Shown here in pieces: positions 1-7,699 of a stretch of 15,000 nt of DNA. The translations under genes and the position numbers were made by a program. The stretch spans positions 926,443 to 941,442 of the forward strand of contig CM022667.1 of assembly GCA_012295275.1 (NCBI GenBank). The letters are read 5' to 3'. Below the pieces are notes generated by a model, which saw only the letters and a program-made list of their open reading frames with translations, searched no databases and had not been told where the DNA came from. Source of the stretch: Chrysomallon squamiferum (Eukaryota > Mollusca > Gastropoda > Neomphalida > Peltospiridae). How positions within the stretch are numbered: the stretch's first letter is position 1; the number at the start of each line of letters is the position of its first letter.

Positions 1-400
1 TATGATATTTTTCTTTTGATCTAAAATGACATTTTTATTTATTATCTTTTTTTAATTAGTATATTTAAATTACCTTATATATAGGAAAAATATGATAGAT
101 TTTTTTGTTTTGATTTTATTTAACTAGCTATCTCAGCATAAATTATAGTTCAACAAATTTTGTATAAATTTATAGAAATATCTTCTTTTTTTTTTTATTA
201 ATTTTAAACTGAATTTTATTTGTTTTTAATTTATGCCTAAAATATACAAATATATATAATACTTCTTTACAGTTTTTTCATTATTCCATGACCTAAATTA
301 ACACATACATCAGCATTTAAAAATTAAAAAACAGCTGGTAGCAAGAAAATATATTTATTTATTCTCCATATTAACATAATCCATGTGACAATCTGGTTAT
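1..400. other. AT-rich non-coding DNA
   Basis: No open frame, RNA gene or organised repeat is visible here, only short T runs and TATATA steps. It may be the inner part of a transcript or intron leading into the candidate 3' end that follows, but nothing in it proves transcription. Confidence 0.6.
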
Positions 401-550
401 AAAAATAGAATGTAACCATGGCAACAACTGCTAATTATAATATTGTAATGTTACGGTTTTGTTAAAATCTAGTTAGGTACATAATGTTATTAGTATTCTA
501 TGATTGACAGCAAACTGCTTTATTTTTCCTTGCGGTTTGATGCCATTGTC

Positions 551-662
551 TGTATTTGTTTTAAGCTGTAATGTTGTAGCTTTGTAGATTTGAAAACAAA
601 ATGTATTTCATGTAATAGTGATATATGCATACATTGAGGTACAACATATCACACTGAATAAA
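551..662 (+). terminator. Candidate plus-strand polyadenylation region
   Basis: Six TGTA motifs begin at 551, 567, 575, 583, 602 and 611, and a canonical AATAAA follows at 657-662. UGUA is the binding motif of cleavage factor Im and is typically clustered within about 100 nt upstream of an AAUAAA hexamer. With G this scarce, six copies in 64 nt are well above the chance expectation. The preceding 150 nt (from about 400) are less repetitive than their surroundings and have the look of a 3' UTR. The TA array that follows at once is not a typical GU-rich downstream element. The coding part of such a gene would lie to the left, outside the window. Confidence 0.35.
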
Positions 663-673
663 TGCCAATATTG

Positions 674-696
674 ATATATATATATATATATATATA
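674..696. repeat. (TA)n microsatellite
   Basis: About 11 uninterrupted TA dinucleotides lie just downstream of the candidate poly(A) signal. Confidence 0.9.
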
Positions 697-839
697 AAAT
701 TTCAAACTGTTGTAAATTAACTTCATGTTACATTTAAAATATTTTTTATATTTATTTCTAAGAGAAACATATTTTTATTATTATTATTTTGTTGTGGAAG
801 TTCAAATTAAAACTTATTTCCATTTTTTTGTTTTAGTAT

Positions 840-840
840 A

Positions 841-886
<46 letters not shown>
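840..886. repeat. (ATT)n microsatellite
   Basis: Fifteen perfect ATT units (47 bp). A shorter ATT run precedes it near 776-788, separated by a unique T-rich spacer. It is the first of several T-rich arrays on this strand. Confidence 0.95.
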
Positions 887-889
<3 letters not shown>

Positions 890-897
890 ATATTATT

Positions 898-931
898 GAT
901 TGATTTATTTATTTTTATTTATTTATTTATT
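898..931. repeat. Imperfect (TTTA)n microsatellite
   Basis: TTTA/TTTATT units with small interruptions follow closely on the (ATT)n array, forming a compound microsatellite. Confidence 0.85.
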
Positions 932-1395
932 GTATTTTATCTTCTTTTTTTCTCAAACATATTCAGTTTGAATTTTATAAAACATTAAATAAAAAAATAA
1001 AAAATGAACTGGCACAACATTGTTTTCAAACTAATGTAACAATCAATATTAGCATAATTCTCTGCATATATCACTATTGTTGTACATTGTTCACAAATCA
1101 TGTTTTATTGTCTACTTAAATTCTGAAATCAGTAAATTATTGTAATTGTAAAATCAGCTGTGATTTTTGTGGTGACAATTAAGAAATTTTGGTTACAATC
1201 AACCAATATTTGTACATAACAAATATATAAATATATATATATATATACATAATTTAAACCATGTATTTTATTTCTTAGAAATTTTTTTTCCTTCATACTG
1301 GCTCAGTTTCTTTTTTTTTCATTCATAATATAATAACAATTTTTAATCATAAACTCAGTGTTTTAGAATCAGTTTAGGATTAATTTTAGGCTGTT
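932..1395. other. AT-rich non-coding DNA with one short TA array
   Basis: Mostly unique AT-rich sequence. A (TA)n run with AAA interruptions occupies 1223-1248. An octamer TGTACATA at 1211-1218 matches the Pumilio-type consensus TGTANATA, but without a proven transcript this is only a sequence match. No coding potential is visible. Confidence 0.6.
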
Positions 1396-1439
1396 GTTTC
1401 TTTTCTTTTTTTTTTCCTTTTCTTTTTTCTTTTCTTTAA

Positions 1440-1480
<41 letters not shown>

Positions 1481-1494
1481 GTTATTATTATTAT
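1396..1494. repeat. Polypyrimidine tract followed by (ATT)n
   Basis: Positions 1396-1450 are almost pure pyrimidine (T runs with scattered C, only an AA interruption near 1438). They run into about 14 ATT units to 1494, one of which is changed to GTT. The tract is strongly strand-asymmetric. It resembles an over-long 3' splice-site polypyrimidine tract, but no convincing AG plus exon follows. Confidence 0.85.
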
Positions 1495-1666
1495 AATTGT
1501 CATTTTCTTTGTTGTTGCATGTAGTAAGTTTGACAATTAGTTTTAATTAACTAACTAATTAATTTATAACCCGTGTGTTTGTTGTACTTTGTTGATTTAA
1601 ATATTTATTTTTTCCCTAGTCTAGAATCAGTATTTTACCTAAATGGCACGTTAAAGCAGCTGTTAA

Positions 1667-1667
<1 letters not shown>

Positions 1668-1744
<77 letters not shown>
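1668..1744. repeat. (ATT)n plus long poly(T)
   Basis: About 14 ATT units run directly into 37 consecutive T (1708-1744). Read on the minus strand this is poly(A) followed by (AAT)n, the same order as the plus-strand array beginning at 7192. That order fits a microsatellite grown from the A tail of a minus-strand retroposon insertion. Confidence 0.95.
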
Positions 1745-1748
<4 letters not shown>

Positions 1749-1769
1749 ATTCTTCAAATTTTCTTGTAA

Positions 1770-1850
1770 TATTTATTTACTTATTTATTTTTTTTGTTAT
1801 CTTTATTTATCCATTTTTATTTATTTATTTATTATTATTATTATTACTAT
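1770..1850. repeat. Degenerate TTTA/ATT compound repeat
   Basis: Interrupted TTTA units pass into six ATT units near 1829-1846. The array closes the T-rich block that spans roughly 770-1855. Confidence 0.8.
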
Positions 1851-2400
1851 TTGTGCTATAGAAACTGGTGATTACTTTAAAATTATAATATGTTCATTAT
1901 CATTCTCTGTTGAAAATACATTCCATCATCAAATTATATTTATATATTTTATTTTTATTTCAAATTAATAAAAAAAAAAAAATCATATTCAGCATAATAT
2001 TATTTATTTTTGTTTTAATTATTTTGAGGTAAAAAAAGAAAGAAAGGAAAGCAAGACAATAAAACTTAATAATTTTGTAAAATTGTTTTTGGGTAAAAAA
2101 AATGGATCCAATTTTTTCACCAAAGCTACTAGGCTCTTCCAGTTAATGTACTTACACCATCTTAATTTTGCTCCTGATTTTTTAATTAATAAAATAGATT
2201 CATATATTAAAAGTTAAAAGTTAATATTTTATTTTTCTGCACATTACCAAGTCCAATACATTAGAATAAATGGGCATAATTAATTAAATTACATTTTGTA
2301 TATGCAGATACGTGGCTTTGAATAATAGAAATATATAAATTAAACCTTATTTAATTTCTGTTAAGGGCTAATAAAATAAATAAAAATATAAATGTTACTT
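1851..2400. other. AT-rich non-coding DNA
   Basis: Unique AT-rich sequence with a 13-nt A run at 1970-1982 and AAAGAAAGAAAGG-type purine sequence at about 2033-2050. A slightly less AT-rich patch lies at 2103-2180. I see no gene or regulatory element I can support. Confidence 0.6.
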
Positions 2401-2404
2401 CAGC

Positions 2405-2437
<33 letters not shown>

Positions 2438-2495
2438 GAGATAATGATAATAATGATCACAATAATAATGATAATTGACAATATTAATAATAATA
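2405..2495. repeat. (AAT)n microsatellite, degenerate 3' half
   Basis: Eleven clean AAT units (2405-2437) pass into a decayed AAT/GAT mixture to about 2495. This is the first A-rich array on the plus strand; all arrays to the left are T-rich. Confidence 0.9.
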
Positions 2496-2590
2496 AGATA
2501 ATGTAAATTTTAAATTAATTTTATGACCTAATAAGAATAATAATTTTTTATATACTTTTGATATTATACTGTTATGTGAGTGGCATTTTG

Positions 2591-2616
2591 AAAAAAAAAA
2601 AAATATATATATATAT
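2591..2616. repeat. Poly(A) plus (TA)n
   Basis: Thirteen A are followed by about seven TA units, a short compound simple repeat. Confidence 0.85.
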
Positions 2617-2692
2617 TATTGACATGTGGGTCAAAGTCTTGAAGACTATTTAAGGTTAAATGAAAATTATTTCTGTTGTAGTATATACAGAG

Positions 2693-2785
2693 AAAAAAAA
2701 AAAAAAAAAATTTTTTTAAAATTAAATTAAAATTAAATGACAAAATAACATTAAATAAAATAAAAATTAAATGAAATTAAATAAA
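2693..2785. repeat. Poly(A)/poly(T) and AAATTAAAT-like low-complexity tract
   Basis: Eighteen A are followed directly by seven T, then by loosely repeated AAATTAAAT and AAATAAAAT words. The A18T7 junction is a strong bent or rigid A-tract. No gene is present. Confidence 0.8.
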
Positions 2786-3361
2786 ACTTTCCCCAAATTT
2801 CAAATACAATAATTATATAACTTTAATTTTGTCTAAGCATCTTCTTATTTGAATTTTTAAAACTAAATTTTCAAATACATTTTTTTTTTTCTAAAATCTT
2901 ATTTTACAAAACAAAGTGACATCATTAATAATATTTTATTTTACTTATTGCATTGTTGGTTGTGAGTTAACAAACGTATAAACTGGGGTTGAAAATATTT
3001 TTATTTCATCTTTGTAATAATAATTGTGATTAAATTTATATTTTTGCTTGCCGAAGATTTCTGCTATTTCATCATCATTATTTTAAAGCTTTGATACATC
3101 TCTGCATTTCTGTGATATTGCAACATCTAGTTTATTTTTCTTTTTCTTACAAAAATGATCACCATTGACAAAAGTGCCTCTTTATAGAAGATATAGTTGT
3201 TTTTTTAAAAACACTGATCTAATCAGTGTCGTAAACGGCATTTGTGATTGCCTAACATTTCCTAATAAATTCATCTAATTTATTGTACAAACAAGTATCT
3301 GTTGTTTTTGTTATTTATTTTTTTAACTAATACTGAATATTTGTTATTTATCTTGTTCCAG
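2786..3361. other. AT-rich non-coding DNA with one perfect hairpin
   Basis: Mostly unique AT-rich sequence. A perfect inverted repeat at 3211-3229 (ACACTGAT, loop CTA, ATCAGTGT) is the only structured element I see. TTGTTATTTAT occurs twice (about 3307 and 3341). The stretch ends in a pyrimidine-rich tract with an AG at 3360-3361 that could act as a splice acceptor. Confidence 0.6.
3211..3229. repeat. Perfect 8-bp inverted repeat
   Basis: ACACTGAT and ATCAGTGT are exact reverse complements with a 3-nt loop, which gives a stable stem-loop in either strand. It contains more G+C than its surroundings. No transposon end or histone-type 3' stem-loop consensus is matched. Confidence 0.8.
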
Positions 3362-3369
3362 CTATTGCT

Positions 3370-3468
3370 CCAAGACTGTTACATCATGAAGCGATGGTAG
3401 ATTTTGTATTTCTTTACTGTTTAGCAACTGGTGCATCATGAAGTGGAAATGTATTAGAATTTCTTTTT
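3370..3468. repeat. Imperfect tandem duplication, about 52 bp
   Basis: Two copies share CATCATGAAG (at 3382 and 3434), ACTG a few bases upstream and ATTTCTTT downstream, with TTTAG or TTTTAG at their ends. They have diverged by substitutions and small gaps. A possible acceptor at 3360-3361 would open a 25-codon frame to TGA at 3439-3441, but that frame lies inside the duplication and has no recognisable domain, so I do not call an exon. Confidence 0.55.
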
Positions 3469-3480
3469 AGTTTTTTTTTA

Positions 3481-3555
3481 TGGGTATTGGCTCAGTGGTT
3501 ATATCAATGTCCTGATTTATGATAGATTATAAGTTTAATTCTTCTTGGTGTTCGT
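3481..3555 (+). mobile_element. Decayed tRNA-derived SINE head
   Basis: The segment starts 7 nt before a perfect RNA polymerase III A box, TGGCTCAGTGG, at 3488-3498. A degraded B box lies at 3532-3542, differing from GGTTCGANTCC at G52, C56 and C62, all by transitions. Spacing from A box to B box is what a tRNA-like promoter needs. The mutations look like decay at methylated CpG and neighbouring sites. tRNA-derived SINEs are widespread in molluscs, including the octopus OR families, but I cannot assign a family. The body after about 3555 is not recognisable; the (TTTA)n array from 3594 could be its tail. Almost certainly inactive. Confidence 0.5.
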
Positions 3556-3593
3556 ATTTGCTTAATTCTCTTTCCAGGATCATGTTTTTATTG

Positions 3594-3625
3594 ATTTATT
3601 TATTTATTTATTTATTTATTTATTT
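3594..3625. repeat. (TTTA)n microsatellite
   Basis: About eight TTTA units lie 40 bp after the tRNA-like head. They may have arisen from the 3' tail of that SINE. Confidence 0.9.
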
Positions 3626-4018
3626 TAAAACAAAATCTGTGGTACATTTCAATCTGTTTATGAGAAGGCAGATAAAATGTTCCTTTTTTAATAATAAGAG
3701 TAACCCAGAGAATGCCTGCATTAAATTTCATTTCACATATCATAATTATAGAAATTACGCTTTGCCCTTGATAAAATGGATTTTAAATCCATAAAATTAA
3801 ATTGTTTTTGATTTAATAATAAAATTAAAATCTTTAAAAATTAACTTATAAAAGACAGAATTGTAAACCAGATATAAATAATTTTAAAAATTTATTATAA
3901 TTATGATATATTAAAACAGACATGTCAAATTACAAATTAATTTTTTTTTTTTAGTTTATAATAAGAATGACATTTCAGTTAATATAAAACAAAACACCTT
4001 TATTTTTTTTAATCTTCA
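3626..4018. other. AT-rich non-coding DNA
   Basis: Unique AT-rich sequence with T runs near 3941-3953 and a TTTATT at 3999-4004, which is AATAAA on the minus strand. The 91-codon frame crossing 3519-3794 translates the SINE remnant and the TTTA array (Leu-Ile-Tyr-Leu-Phe repeats), so it is not a gene. Confidence 0.6.
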
Positions 4019-4200
4019 TTTATTATAAGTTACAATGTCTCAATCAGAAATATACAAAACATATGGTATACAACACAGAAGCATATTTATACATATTATA
4101 TACATCGTGTATCTAACAGTAAATAATTGAGAAAACTAGATATCCATCACAAACCAGTTCACTAAATAGTTTGTACATACAACCCCAGAATGCTTCTACA
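4019..4200 (-). terminator. Candidate minus-strand polyadenylation region
   Basis: On the minus strand an AATAAA (plus-strand TTTATT at 4019-4024) is preceded upstream by a cluster of UGUA motifs. Their plus-strand TACA complements start at 4031, 4053, 4069, 4090, 4101, 4174, 4178 and 4197. One of them, plus-strand TATATACA at 4097-4104, is a full Pumilio-type UGUAUAUA. This is the mirror image of the pattern at 551-662. Sequence to about 4470 is unique and moderately less AT-rich, as expected for a 3' UTR. No coding exon is visible to the right within the next kilobase, so either the UTR is long, an intron intervenes, or this is chance. Confidence 0.3.
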
Positions 4201-5180
4201 ATATTATGATGTGATTTCAGTTTGGACTGGGAAAATTGGGATACCCCAAAATGTTATGAAGCATATAGTTATATTACAGGCATTATGTTTATGGTGTGTG
4301 GCTCCTTGCAAAACCAAGCAATCGTTTGAAATGTATGTCTTGAAGGACTAAAGCACGCCTATTATGGGCAGCAAACTTTGAGCCAGAGTAGCAATATGTT
4401 AGTGTGTTATCAGTAGTCAGAGAAATGAAAATGTCTTATAGAATTATATTTTTAAAAATATAAAGGATTTTATTAGGCTGTTTGTTTGTTAACTGCCATA
4501 GTTAAAATTAAAGATAGACTCTGATAAATACTGTTCTGAGTAATGAATTTTAAAATTAACAGGTTTGGTATATTGGTCTTATACATTAAATAATCAATAG
4601 GTATTGTTGTATACAATGAATACATGCACCTACAAGGATTTGAACTGCTATTCTTTTTCTGACATCTGGTGGCCAAAGTTTTTCAATGCTAGAATGACTT
4701 TTAAATATTCATTATTCATTTCCTGAATCCAAAGGACTTTAATCAGTGAAGCTAGTTCATAATGATATTTAACTAAATTTTTTACATAAACTGAAATTAG
4801 TTACAATTTAATTATAAGGGCTTATTTTATAATACAAATGATGTACGAGTTTAAAAGATGGATAAAATTGTTAGTTTAAAAATAACTTTTTAAAATAAAT
4901 AATAAAGAGTTTCTTTTGTATTAACAATTTGAATAAGACTTAAATTGTAAGTTTGGAAAAAAAGAAAAAAGAGAAAAAAGAATTTTTATAATTTGAACAT
5001 TATTAATGTTGTAACGATTTCAAAAAAAATGAAATTTTTATGATTTAAAAATTACTTTTATTAAAAATATTAATAATAATAATATAGAGTTTATAAGCTG
5101 AAGATGAATAAACTACTCATGGTTTAAAGATTATTACCTTTTTTAAATGAACACTACTAACCAGTACAAATTTTAAGATA
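4201..5180. other. Unique AT-rich DNA, possible minus-strand UTR then filler
   Basis: 4201-4470 is unique and less AT-rich, with a short inverted repeat TTGGG/CCCAA at 4236-4249, and could continue the candidate minus-strand 3' UTR. 4471-5180 is ordinary AT-rich sequence with a purine-rich AAAAAAGAAAAAAG stretch near 4957-4981. The 67-codon minus-strand frame at 4473-4676 shows no domain and no convincing context. Confidence 0.5.
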
Positions 5181-5230
5181 ACTTTCATTCTACAGTTCTG
5201 ACGTTTTCACATATATATATGTTATATTAG

Positions 5231-5426
5231 CAGTCGGTACAATTTTTCACACAGTGTGAATGCGCATTTAGGTAAGTGGACAGTGGAACTGATCTGTTGT
5301 GACTGATGACTAGCTGTTTGTGCGATTTCTCTCAGAACGTGTGTCCATGGTGATGAATGGACGGAACTGCGACTATGTGAACACAATCAACAGAACTTGA
5401 CAAAACATTTAAGGAAAGAACATTGA
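5231..5426 (+). other. CpG-containing island with candidate mini-intron and short exon pair
   Basis: From about 5198 to 5372 there are at least eight CpG dinucleotides, and the sequence is visibly less AT-rich than its flanks. AG|GTAAGT at 5270-5276 is a perfect consensus donor. TTTCTCTCAG ending at 5335 is a good acceptor. They enclose a 64-bp intron-like segment (5272-5335) with CTGAT/CTGAC branch-point-like words. Splicing joins an open frame from 5231, after an AG at 5229-5230, through to a TGA at 5424-5426, about 43 codons. The encoded C-terminus, NLTKHLRKEH, has the Leu-x2-His-x4-His spacing seen at the end of some C2H2 zinc fingers, but the paired cysteines and hydrophobic core are not in proper register. 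It could be a terminal coding exon, a 5' UTR/promoter, a pseudogene remnant or chance. Confidence 0.2.
5246..5260. repeat. 15-bp near-perfect palindrome
   Basis: TTCACAC and GTGTGAA flank a single A, giving two exact 7-bp arms. It lies at the left edge of the CpG-containing island, so it could be a dimeric transcription-factor site if the island is a promoter. That role is inferred from position only. Confidence 0.6.
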
Positions 5427-5607
5427 GATTAAATAAATTATAAAAATGGCTGGGTTTAAAAGATAAATGATTATAAATGAATTTTCTCTGTGAGTTCAGT
5501 AATTTAAAAAAAAAATTATAATTAAAAATGTTTTTGAAAATGTTTGTAATAATGAGTTATGAAAAATACCAGATGGTTTATATATGTCTTATTATGTGTA
5601 TAGATGT

Positions 5608-5608
<1 letters not shown>

Positions 5609-5667
<59 letters not shown>

Positions 5668-5808
5668 TAAAGTAATACTAATAGTAATAAAAGTAGTAAT
5701 TTTAATTATTGTAATAATAGTAATAAGATAATAATAATAGTAATAGTAGCAATACTAGTGGTAATAGTAGTAGCAGTAGTAGTAGTAGTCATAATAATAA
5801 TAATAAAA
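5609..5808. repeat. Compound (AAT)n/(AGT)n microsatellite
   Basis: Eighteen perfect AAT units (5609-5663) pass into 140 bp of interrupted AAT, AGT and AGC triplets, including a cleaner AGT block near 5767-5789. The triplet period is kept throughout, which creates poly-Ile and poly-Val open frames on this strand. Those frames are artefacts of the repeat. Confidence 0.95.
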
Positions 5809-6602
5809 ACTATTAATAAGCCTAGCAATAAAATGTCTGACAAAGAGATTTATTTAATAAAGTTTTTCAATAATAATATTTTAATGGTTATTTTCATAAT
5901 AAAATCTAACATATTATTCCAATATCATTATTGTGAAACTAATTTACATTTGATTTGATTTACTTAATATTTATTTAAACTTTTGGATTAACTATGTGAT
6001 AATGCCTGTATAAATTACATAAAATAAATATTTGAAATTTTTATAATGTAGACTAGCAATAAAATAATATACTGAACAACAAAAGAAATGCAAACAATAT
6101 TAATAAATAATGCACACATCATTTGGAGAAACTTTCATATTAAATTAGAGACTAAAACAATTTCATTATTATTATATAATTGTTAATTAAAATGAGAAAA
6201 AAACAAATTAATATAATTAAAAAATTTAAAATAATAAAAGTAAAATTGCTAAAATGTAAAATATAAATTCAGTTCATTCATATACATGTATATTAAATTA
6301 AAATTGGTCATAAATAGTATCATTATTCTAGTGTATGTACACACCTGACAAAATATAAATATTTTTAAAAAAAATCATAACTCCATTATTGTATATTTTT
6401 CACCTTTCCTATTTCTACATAAACAAGCTATATACACCTCTGTTTGACAAAAAATGTAATTCACAAATAAATATTTTAAATAAAATTTTAAATCTTTCAT
6501 CTATATTCATCTTCATTATTTACTGATATTTCAAAATCTCCATCAATTTAAAAAAAATTGTAAATCATAGATTGTAATATATTTTTCATCCATGTTTTAT
6601 CT

Positions 6603-6607
<5 letters not shown>
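5809..6607. other. AT-rich non-coding DNA
   Basis: About 800 bp of unique, very AT-rich sequence. I see no gene, RNA, array or structured element. Confidence 0.6.

Positions 6608-6641
<34 letters not shown>
6608..6641. repeat. (TA)n microsatellite
   Basis: Seventeen uninterrupted TA units, translating as Ile-Tyr repeats in the surrounding open frame. Confidence 0.95.
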
Positions 6642-6642
<1 letters not shown>

Positions 6643-7191
6643 TATTATTTATTTTTCAACTGTTGTACCATCCTGAAATGTACTCCATTTAAAAATTCAA
6701 ATGAAATTGAAAATTTTGGATTTCTACTAATTAAAAATCTCCAGAAATTATTAGAAATTATATTCAATAAATTAACATGCACATGCATACACAGACAAAC
6801 ACACACCAAGAAATTTTACATTTCTATCTTAATAACAGCCTTCTGTATCCATTATTTTCCTTTCAACTTCCTAGAGTTATTCCCCTTATATTGAAATCTT
6901 CATTAAAAATGAGTAAATTAGCTGTTGTTTCTGTATAAATACCTCAAGTATACATGTTTTAATTTTAAAACAATTAATAATAAAGCTGAAGTCTCCAATT
7001 TAACTGTCAAAAAAAAAAAAAATAAAAATAAATAAACAAAATGCAGCTGATATATACAAAACACAGATTTATATGATAGCCTGAATAGAGGAAGGGTACA
7101 TTGGATCTGTATGCATCTGTCATGATTTAAAATAAACCACACATTGATAGATCTGAATGTTTTCAAAATGATAGATCTACAAGATCCATTT
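6642..7191. other. Unique AT-rich DNA with short A tracts
   Basis: 6779-6808 is a short CA-rich stretch (ACATGCATACACAGACAAACACACACC-like), a decayed CA microsatellite. An A run of 13 starts at 7009 and leads into AAATAAAT words to about 7037. TGATAGATCT occurs exactly twice, at 7145 and 7169. The 7038-7191 segment is less AT-rich, carries AATAAA near 7132 and ends at a long A run, so it could be the 3' end of a retroposon whose tail became the following array. Confidence 0.5.
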
Positions 7192-7212
7192 AAAAAAAAA
7201 AAAAAAAAAAAA

Positions 7213-7282
<70 letters not shown>

Positions 7283-7354
7283 TAAATAAAAAAAATAGTG
7301 AATAAATAAACAAACAAACAAACAAATAAATAAATAAATAAATAAATAAATAAA
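7192..7354. repeat. Compound poly(A)-(AAT)n-(AAAT/CAAA)n microsatellite
   Basis: Twenty-three A (7192-7214) are followed by about 22 AAT units (to 7281). Interrupted AAAT, five CAAA units (about 7306-7325) and about eight AAAT units (to 7354) come next. It is the longest triplet array in the window. All open frames over it are poly-Leu, poly-Ile or poly-Phe artefacts. Confidence 0.95.
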
Positions 7355-7360
7355 TGAAAT

Positions 7361-7554
7361 CCTAAACACAACAGTTTATGCTAAATAACTAGTTCCACCA
7401 ATAATTGCGTCGACTAATAACAATTTATTCATTTTGTTCGGGGGTAGATGTAGTTTTTCACAGTGATGTGTTAGACAGAAGTAAACTCTGCAGACTGACC
7501 AGTATTGAAAAAACATTAATACAACACCCTGGGGAAATAAAGACTCACCCCCTC

Positions 7555-7600
<46 letters not shown>
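7361..7600 (+). mobile_element. Poly(A)-tailed retroposon-like unit
   Basis: A relatively G+C-richer, CpG-containing sequence (GTCGAC, GTTCGGGGG) has AATAAA at 7536-7541, then 18 nt, then 41 consecutive A (7560-7600). That is the arrangement of a reverse-transcribed polyadenylated RNA. AATGAAAT occurs just before the unit (7353-7360) and just after the tail (7603-7610), a possible 8-bp target-site duplication, though short and A-rich. No reverse transcriptase or other coding sequence is present; the 73-codon frame here ends in poly-Lys from the tail. It could be a processed 3' UTR copy, a short non-autonomous retroposon, or a real transcript end beside genomic A sequence. Confidence 0.4.
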
Positions 7601-7602
<2 letters not shown>

Positions 7603-7626
7603 AATGAAATACCCAGACACTACTAA

Positions 7627-7649
7627 TTAGATTGAATGAATAAATCTAA
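7627..7649. repeat. 7-bp inverted repeat
   Basis: TTAGATT and AATCTAA flank a 9-nt spacer, just after the poly(A) tail of the retroposon-like unit. No function is evident. Confidence 0.5.
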
Positions 7650-7699
7650 GACAAACTGAAGAATGTTTTTCTTTGTTAGGCTTCTTAAAATGAATGAAA

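Noticed and set aside
1396-1494. Functional branch point and 3' splice site at the long pyrimidine tract
   Set aside because: The tract runs into an ATT array with no suitable AG and no open frame after it.
3519-3794. 91-codon plus-strand open frame
   Set aside because: It reads through the decayed SINE and the TTTA array as Leu-Ile-Tyr-Leu-Phe repeats; there is no domain and no codon bias beyond AT content.
4473-4676. 67-codon minus-strand open frame
   Set aside because: No recognisable motif; it lies in sequence better explained as a possible minus-strand UTR, and this length is expected by chance.
5347-5400. 17-codon frame starting at a Kozak-like CCATGG
   Set aside because: CCATGG is a palindrome giving a start on both strands, and the two short frames are not supported by anything else.
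5528-5958. Two plus-strand open frames over the AAT/AGT array
   Set aside because: Poly-Ile and poly-Val tracts come directly from the triplet microsatellite keeping frame.
6592-6894. 100-codon plus-strand open frame
   Set aside because: It begins in a (TA)n array (Ile-Tyr repeats) and continues through AT-rich and CA-rich filler with no domain.
6918-7371. Hydrophobic minus-strand frames that mimic membrane proteins
   Set aside because: The poly-Leu, poly-Ile and poly-Phe stretches are the compound A/AAT/AAAT array read on the opposite strand.
7405-7626. 73-codon plus-strand frame ending in poly-Lys
   Set aside because: The Lys run is the 41-nt A tail of the retroposon-like unit; the upstream part has no homology I recognise.
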